From JBHIDJ01 sp046760105 (GTDB lineage Bacteria; Pseudomonadota; Gammaproteobacteria; Acidiferrobacterales; SPGG2): a stretch of 8,979 nucleotides of DNA. Position numbers and translations under genes: made by a program. Positions 6,449 to 8,979 of this stretch are shown here, in pieces. The notes under the pieces were generated by a model, which worked only from the letters and a program-made list of their open reading frames with translations, searched no databases and was not told the DNA's origin. The first letter of the stretch is position 1; each line of letters begins with the position of its first letter. The DNA is taken from the NCBI GenBank assembly GCA_046760105.1, contig JBHIDJ010000120.1, positions 1-8,979 on the forward strand, written 5' to 3'.

Positions 6449-7726
6449 TCAAGCCCCTACCGCTACAGGCAGGTAGTCCACCGGCTGGATGCCGTACTGT
6501 CCGGCGGGGAGCACTTTTTCTATCTCGTAGGGGTCGCCGGCAGCAGTCCTTGTACGTGCAAGATCAACCGTCTTCGGGGGGCTGTAGTGTGTTTTGTCCG
6601 GTTTCAGCACAACCGCCACTTGGGGCTTGAGGCGTTGGGCACGGTTCATCGTTCTCACGACCCCGATCTCGCTGGTGTTGAGCGAGACCAGACTTCCGAT
6701 TGGGAAGATACCTATACACTGAATGAACTGTTCTACAAGTCGCGGGTGAAAGTCCCTTCCCCGCCATTCATACATCCTTTTCAGCGCATCGAGCGTCGAC
6801 ATGCCTTGCCTGTAGACCCGGTCGCTGGTGATGGCATCGTAGACATCAACGATCGCGCCTATCAAGCCAAACTCGCCGATCTGATCGCCCTCAAGGTTGT
6901 TTATGTACCCGATCCCACTGTAGCGTTCATGATGCAAACGCGTGACCTCGATGGCCTTGTGCGGGATACTTGTTGTTCTTTCCAGGACGCCGACGCCGAG
7001 CGGGACGTGGCCTTGCATGATCCTCATTTCGTGGTCCGTCAGTTTCCCTGGTTTGTTCAAGATCTCTTGCGGCACCTTCATCTTCCCGATGTCGTGCAAC
7101 AGGCCCCCGATGCCAAGGACGTTGAGCTCTTCTTCGTCGAATCCCAGGTGGCGTCCGAAGGCGAGCGCCAGGATCGAGACCCGCAGACAATGAAGCGCCG
7201 TATAGTCATCTTTCTTCTTCAGATGGGTAAAGCAGATCAGTGCATCTGGGTTGCGAAGCATACTTTTCGCCATATTCGCAACCACTTTTTTCGCCGTCGC
7301 CGTGTCTATGGTCTTCCCGACGTGGACATCCTCCATAATTGTGGGAATCAGCGCGACGGCTTGCTCGTGCGTTTCCTTGACGGTCGCAGCCTCTTCCTCG
7401 AGCGTAGTTTGGTCCTGATAGACCCGCCTAGGGCGGTGGGCAGTAGCCTTTTCGACCACGGTCCGAATTTCGGATTTTGGACCTTTGTCGTCCTCAACCG
7501 CGGGCACGCGCCTGGGTGACCGCCAGCCACGAACCTGGGGGACGATATCCTTTTCGTAATCGGTTTCTATATAGACGTATTTGCAGTACTGCCTAAGTTG
7601 GTCGATTTCCTCGTCGCTCGTTATCTCAAACCCTTGAAACAGAAATGGGGTCTCACCCCATGGGCGGTCGAGCTCGGAGACATACATTCCCCGTTTTAGA
7701 TCACCGACATCCAGTCTCTTTTTCAT
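6449..7726 (-). CDS. HD-GYP domain protein with DUF3391 N-terminus, probable c-di-GMP phosphodiesterase
   Basis: This is a 425-residue cytoplasmic protein without membrane segments. Residues about 1-130 match the DUF3391 module (KKRLDVGDLKRGMYVSELDRPW, then FLFQGFEI and a YCKYVYIETD strand). Residues about 150-340 form an HD-GYP domain. It has H179, the HD pair H211-D212 in LLHDIGK, K215, H240, HHE at 265-267, and D294/D297 in VDVYDAIT. HD-GYP proteins hydrolyse cyclic di-GMP to pGpG or GMP and so affect motility and biofilm. The usual DGxGYP signature is altered here to SGIGYI (270-275), while the metal-binding residues remain. The C-terminal 80 residues form a beta-rich tail seen in this subfamily. 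ATG at 7724-7726 is supported by GAGG seven bases upstream on the coding strand. The gene is convergent with the epimerase gene and divergent from the response regulator. Confidence 0.92.
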   Translation of the reverse strand: MKKRLDVGDLKRGMYVSELDRPWGETPFLFQGFEITSDEEIDQLRQYCKYVYIETDYEKDIVPQVRGWRSPRRVPAVEDDKGPKSEIRTVVEKATAHRPRRVYQDQTTLEEEAATVKETHEQAVALIPTIMEDVHVGKTIDTATAKKVVANMAKSMLRNPDALICFTHLKKKDDYTALHCLRVSILALAFGRHLGFDEEELNVLGIGGLLHDIGKMKVPQEILNKPGKLTDHEMRIMQGHVPLGVGVLERTTSIPHKAIEVTRLHHERYSGIGYINNLEGDQIGEFGLIGAIVDVYDAITSDRVYRQGMSTLDALKRMYEWRGRDFHPRLVEQFIQCIGIFPIGSLVSLNTSEIGVVRTMNRAQRLKPQVAVVLKPDKTHYSPPKTVDLARTRTAAGDPYEIEKVLPAGQYGIQPVDYLPVAVGA

Positions 7727-7954
7727 AAACGTGCCTCATCCTTCGGCAGCAATAGAACTGTGGCCTATGTTATCGGTCTCAGTGGGGAATTGTGTGCAGA
7801 GCCGGTGACGGGCGAGGTAGTTCCGTATACCCGACGGCTTCGTGGGTGAACGCTCTTCTGCATCGTCCGTTGATGTCAACGCTGTGGAATCGGCCCATAC
7901 CCCCACTCCATGGAACAAAATTCTCGAGCGTTACACATAGTATAGTACAGAACG

Positions 7955-7984
7955 TCAACCTGGGACGGAATACACCAGGTTTGA
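7955..7984. repeat. Inverted repeat, possible operator or RNA hairpin
   Basis: TCAACCTGG (7955-7963) pairs with CCAGGTTTGA (7975-7984) around an 11-base loop, with a single extra base on the right arm. A TATAGT box that could serve as a -10 element lies just upstream at 7941-7946, though without a good -35. The repeat could be a regulator site or the first stem of an RNA that ends at the terminator near 8217. No partner gene is evident. Confidence 0.4.
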
Positions 7985-8177
7985 CCACCCCTCTGTGCAC
8001 CCCCCTATCGACCGAACATTTGATCTTCGTCAATGAATCCCGGGTGGGTTCGCAGATAGGCTACGCACATAGCTGGCAGGCTCGCATGTGAACGGAACCC
8101 TCAGTGCGAGCGGTGCGGCCAGAGACCACAAACTACCAGCTCAGTATGGGTACTGCCCAGAAGGTGGCACCCGTACG

Positions 8178-8217
8178 GAGACCCTGGTTGCCGACGGCGG
8201 GCAAGGTCTCTTTTTTT
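8178..8217 (+). terminator. Orphan intrinsic-terminator-like hairpin
   Basis: GAGACC (8178-8183) and TTGCC (8188-8192) pair with GGCAA (8200-8204) and GGTCTC (8205-8210), leaving a CTGG bulge on the left arm and a seven-base loop. Seven T residues follow directly at 8211-8217. This has the form of a Rho-independent terminator for a plus-strand transcript, yet no recognisable plus-strand gene ends here. It may end a small RNA, or act as an attenuator in a long leader of the response regulator gene 435 bp downstream. Confidence 0.55.
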
Positions 8218-8375
8218 AGGGCCTCGGAAGTCACGCAAGCGGCGGCCCGTGCGCCCCCTTCGACCGGACCGGCGTCGCAGACTGCGATTCCTGCGACCAG
8301 GGCACCGTGAATTTCTTCAGCCAGGAACGGTGCCGGCGGCGCTTGGCCCAAGATTAAAAGGCAGCCGAGTTTCTC

Positions 8376-8418
8376 CGGCGCCGAGATCGTAGCTTCGCGC
8401 TAGTAATTCGCCGTTTTT
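8376..8418 (+). terminator. Weak terminator-like hairpin
   Basis: CGGCG (8376-8380) can pair with CGCCG (8409-8413), enclosing a small inner stem TAGC/GCTA (8390-8393 with 8399-8402). Five T residues follow at 8414-8418. The internal loop is large, so the structure may be weak. It is the second such signal on the plus strand in this gene-poor gap. Confidence 0.25.
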
Positions 8419-8474
8419 CTGCGACTTTCAAACTGGCCTGCACACAGCTTCGGCACGCCCCCCGAGTGCAAACA

Positions 8475-8480
8475 TTGACA
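8475..8480 (+). promoter_or_regulatory. Possible -35 box of the response regulator gene
   Basis: TTGACA is a perfect sigma70 -35 hexamer, about 170 bp before the GTG start. The bases 17-21 positions downstream (AGAGTATTAC) give only poor -10 matches, the best (TATTAC) at a spacing that is too long. It may be a promoter that needs an activator, or chance. A TGGCCTG-N6-GCT string at 8434-8449, with GG and GC ten bases apart, is a weak sigma54-like alternative. Confidence 0.25.
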
Positions 8481-8652
8481 CGCCATGCTACAGAGGCAGA
8501 GTATTACTGTTCTCCACCGCAACAATCAGGCTTTAACACGGAGCGGTCAACATTGTAACAATTGATGCAGCATCCGATTAGAGTCTGAATCCTGTTCGAA
8601 GGCTGAGTAGCTCGACGATCACAAGAGACAAATATTCGAAGGGAGAAATTCA

Positions 8653-8979
8653 GTGGCTGAAGCGATCAAACCCAGGGTGCTCGTGATCGACGATGAGGAG
8701 TCGATCAGGACATGGCTCAAAGGTCTTCTGATTTCCCTTGGATGCGAAATCGCGGGAGAAGCTGAGAACGGTCAAGAAGGGGTTGAATTGTTTAAGCAGG
8801 AGCGCCCAGACTTGGTCCTCTTAGACCTTAAAATGCCGGTGATGACTGGGGACCTAGCATTGGGTTACATCCTCGATGAAGATCCGAATGCGTATGTCGT
8901 CCTTCTGTCATCCGTCAGAGACTGGGAGGAGGTCCGTGACGCCTTGATGGCGGGCGCACAGGATTACCTGACCAAGGAT
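8653..8979 (+). CDS. CheY-like response regulator receiver domain, 3' end beyond window
   Basis: The visible 109 residues form almost a whole receiver domain. The acidic pair is D13-D14 (VLVIDDEES), the phosphate-accepting aspartate is D58 in LVLLDLKMP, the switch serine is S86 or S87 in VVLLSS, and the invariant lysine is K108 in DYLTK. It would be phosphorylated by a histidine kinase that is not in the window. The GTG start at 8653 is chosen because AGGGAGA lies about seven bases upstream and because the receiver fold begins a few residues later. The window ends inside the gene, so it is not known whether an output domain follows. It is divergent from the HD-GYP gene; a link to c-di-GMP signalling is possible but rests only on position. 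Confidence 0.93.
   Translation, partial: MAEAIKPRVLVIDDEESIRTWLKGLLISLGCEIAGEAENGQEGVELFKQERPDLVLLDLKMPVMTGDLALGYILDEDPNAYVVLLSSVRDWEEVRDALMAGAQDYLTKD

Larger units (their letters stand above)
7727..8652. other. Long non-coding gap between HD-GYP gene and response regulator
   Basis: About 925 bp separate two divergent genes. The small open frames in it (7792-8091 plus, 8104-8310 plus, 8133-8351 minus) lack recognisable domains and ribosome-binding sites, and two of them overlap on opposite strands. What can be seen is an inverted repeat at 7955-7984, a strong terminator-like hairpin with seven T at 8178-8217, a weaker hairpin with five T at 8376-8418, and a TTGACA box at 8475-8480. The region must hold both promoters. 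It may also encode a small RNA or a long leader. Confidence 0.6.

Noticed and set aside
6587..7519. Open frame of 310 codons on the plus strand
   Set aside because: It lies entirely antisense to the HD-GYP gene, whose motifs are unmistakable; the plus-strand translation has no recognisable domain.
8140..8217. Cyclic di-GMP-I (GEMM) riboswitch
   Set aside because: A TATGG and a GGTTGCCGA string recall parts of that motif, and the HD-GYP neighbour made it tempting. Their spacing is far too long, and the conserved GACGCAAAGC core is absent.
8104..8351. Overlapping small open frames on opposite strands (68 and 72 codons)
   Set aside because: Neither has a ribosome-binding site or a recognisable motif; the minus-strand frame starts with TTG, and both cross the terminator-like hairpin. 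A decayed gene cannot be fully excluded.

Overview
The window looks like a chromosomal segment of a Gammaproteobacterium. This is an inference from three things: the protein families present, a GC content that is moderately high by eye, and hairpin-rich intergenic repeats of a kind common in that class. No rRNA or tRNA gene, CRISPR array or transposase gene is visible, so the genus cannot be named.

Layout, left to right. Positions 1-320 hold no gene; they carry a duplicated unit of about 67 bp with internal hairpins, followed by a separate hairpin-rich segment. Two genes follow on the minus strand: a GNAT acetyltransferase (321-800) and an XRE-type regulator of 250 residues (932-1684). The regulator is divergent from the main locus across a 148-bp gap that contains a 25-bp near-palindrome, a likely operator. 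On the plus strand lies the most notable gene (1833-4850). It encodes a 1005-residue protein that joins a polytopic membrane sterol-desaturase/fatty-acid-hydroxylase domain to a complete GH3-type adenylating acyl-amido synthetase domain. Four bases after its stop comes an enolase-superfamily enzyme of the muconate-lactonizing/dipeptide-epimerase type (4855-5973). From 5975 to about 6372 there are degenerate heptamer repeats, a terminator-like hairpin and a run of strong hairpins. These lie between the enolase-family gene and a convergent HD-GYP phosphodiesterase with a DUF3391 N-terminus (6449-7726, minus). A gap of about 925 bp with no convincing gene follows; it holds an orphan intrinsic-terminator-like hairpin and an inverted repeat. 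The window ends inside a CheY-like response regulator that starts with GTG at 8653.

How the genes may work together (inference). GH3 enzymes adenylate a carboxylic acid and join it to an amine, usually an amino acid. The MLE/epimerase branch of the enolase superfamily includes dipeptide epimerases and N-acyl-amino-acid racemases. A membrane di-iron hydroxylase fused to a GH3 synthetase, followed by such an epimerase and facing a dedicated regulator, suggests a small pathway. It would make an oxidised acyl-amino acid (lipo-amino acid) or related amide and then change its stereochemistry. This is the candidate undescribed system of the window. The right-hand part (HD-GYP protein and response regulator) points to a separate c-di-GMP/signalling neighbourhood.
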